From NCBI GenBank assembly GCA_002448555.1, contig DJYV01000176.1:1-6473 (forward strand): a stretch of DNA of 6,473 nucleotides, given 5' to 3'. Each line of letters opens with the position of its first letter. The first letter of the stretch is position 1. Origin of the DNA: Flavobacteriales bacterium UBA6969 (GTDB taxonomy: Bacteria > Bacteroidota > Bacteroidia > Flavobacteriales_D > Sanyastnellaceae). Of this stretch, positions 5,665 to 6,473 are shown one piece after another. The notes under the pieces were generated by a model that was not told the origin of the DNA, ran no database searches, and saw only the letters and a program-made list of their open reading frames with translations. Made by a program: the position numbers and the translations under genes.

Positions 5665-6473
5665 TGTTTTTCGCTGCTTTTAAGCGTCCCATCCTCGAAG
5701 CGCTCAATCAGCAACAGCCGCCCGTTCAAGTCGTAGTTGTAAACGTCACCGTCCAACTTCCCATTTACGTATTCGCCTTCCCTGCGGATGGCTTCTCCGG
5801 TGAGGATGCGTTTGCGAATGGGGTCGCCCGTTTCGGGATCGATGGATTCTTCAATGGTCCATTCGCCGGTGTCATGCCACTCCCGGAAGGGGCCGGATTT
5901 GAGTTGGTTGACGACTTCAAATTCTTCGCGGGGACGTCCATCGGAAAAGGTCAACAGCACGGCGCCGTTTTCGTGGATTTCCTTCAGCAATTCGCCGTGA
6001 TCAAACTGCCGCGTGGTTTGCACCGTGCCGTCCTCCATGAAGGACTTCCAGAACCCGTTTTCCTTGCCGGTATCGTACATGCCTACCGTCTGAGGCCGGC
6101 CGTTGGCGTAGTTGATTTTGCATATGCCGTGAAACACGCCGTCGCGGTAGCCGATTTCTGAGAGCACGGTACCGAATTCATCCCACGTCTTCCAAGTGCC
6201 ATCGCGTTCACCATCGACGTACGAACCTTCCTCGAGCCGCTTCCCATTTTTGCTCAGGGTGACTGCTGGACCTTGGAGGACGTCCATGTTGTAGGATTCT
6301 TTGAGGCGGACTTGGCCGCTGGCGTCGTAGTAGACCCACTCACCCTGTTTGAGGCGCATGGGTTCTCCTTGTTCATTAAGCTTGCGGCTGGTCATGTACA
6401 TGCCTTCCGCTTGCAGGGTGCCGCCTTGGCGGTAGAGTTTGGTGAAGGCCTTGCGTCCGTTCTCGATGTGTGT
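5661..6473 (-). CDS. MORN-repeat (YwqK-type) protein, 5' end off the right edge
   Basis: The frame is open from the right edge to a TGA at 5663-5661, giving 270 codons. The Met codon at 6401-6399 is not the true start: the 24 codons upstream stay open and read as repeat-like sequence (NGRKAFTKLYRQGGTLQAEG). The protein is a string of about nine degenerate repeats of roughly 22-24 residues with the pattern G-x-W/F-x-x-[WYF]-x-x-x-G-x-x-x-x-x-x-x-[YF]-x-x-G. Counting from that Met, examples are GEWVYYDASG (20-29), GTWKTWDEFG (68-77), GFWKSFMEDG (116-125), GPFREWHDTG (170-179) and GDVYNYDLNG (218-227). This is the MORN-variant/YwqK repeat, often labelled 'antitoxin' by automatic annotation; no toxin is visible and I do not adopt that label. 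Such repeats form extended beta sheets, often in envelope-associated Bacteroidetes proteins. The N-terminus, which would show any signal peptide, is missing. The stop overlaps the protease ATG, indicating co-translation. Confidence 0.9.
   Translation of the reverse strand, partial: THIENGRKAFTKLYRQGGTLQAEGMYMTSRKLNEQGEPMRLKQGEWVYYDASGQVRLKESYNMDVLQGPAVTLSKNGKRLEEGSYVDGERDGTWKTWDEFGTVLSEIGYRDGVFHGICKINYANGRPQTVGMYDTGKENGFWKSFMEDGTVQTTRQFDHGELLKEIHENGAVLLTFSDGRPREEFEVVNQLKSGPFREWHDTGEWTIEESIDPETGDPIRKRILTGEAIRREGEYVNGKLDGDVYNYDLNGRLLLIERFEDGTLKSSEKQ

Noticed and set aside
5394..6161. A 255-codon plus-strand open frame
   Set aside because: It runs antisense across the junction of the MORN and protease genes, both well supported, and its translation shows no domain features.
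5661..6473. Toxin-antitoxin system suggested by the usual 'YwqK antitoxin' label
   Set aside because: No toxin-like gene is adjacent; the neighbour is a secreted protease, and the label comes from repeat similarity rather than function.

Overview
The window looks like chromosomal DNA of a fairly GC-rich member of the Bacteroidota (Bacteroidetes), probably a Flavobacteriales-like or related marine/freshwater lineage. Three signs point there. One gene encodes a secreted subtilisin-type protease whose C-terminus looks like a type IX secretion (T9SS) sorting domain. The only intergenic promoter region holds two exact matches to the Bacteroidetes -7 element TAnnTTTG, and the genes lack Shine-Dalgarno sequences. 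The leftmost gene belongs to a conserved family I know mainly from Bacteroidetes. The lineage is inferred from these features; no 16S or other marker gene is present.

Layout. (1) Positions 1-905, minus strand: the 5' part (301 codons) of a conserved protein of uncertain function, whose 3' end lies beyond the left edge. (2) Positions 906-975: a 70-bp divergent promoter region with back-to-back -7 elements that form an imperfect inverted repeat. (3) Positions 976-3955, plus strand: a tight three-gene run of a PhnP-type metallo-beta-lactamase-fold hydrolase, an LpxL/HtrB-type lysophospholipid (lipid A) acyltransferase, and the replication-associated AAA+ ATPase RarA. The first gap is 18 bp and the second junction overlaps by 11 bp, so co-transcription is likely. 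(4) Positions 3961-6473, minus strand: a two-gene run convergent with rarA, separated from it by only 5 bp. It is transcribed from the right: a MORN-repeat (YwqK-like) protein whose 5' end lies beyond the right edge, then an S8 protease coupled to it by an ATGA stop/start overlap.

How the genes work together. The plus-strand run is a housekeeping mixture of metal-dependent hydrolase, envelope lipid synthesis and replication-fork maintenance, with no single pathway apparent. The minus-strand pair is probably co-translated; the protease is predicted to be exported to the outer membrane surface or medium by T9SS. Nearly the whole window is coding (over 98%). There are no tRNA or rRNA genes, no CRISPR array and no mobile element. 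I do not see a clear novel defence or mobile system. The most interesting points are the dyad-symmetric divergent promoter, the probably leaderless hydrolase mRNA, an AT-rich patch inside rarA, the unassigned leftmost gene and the coupled MORN-protease pair.
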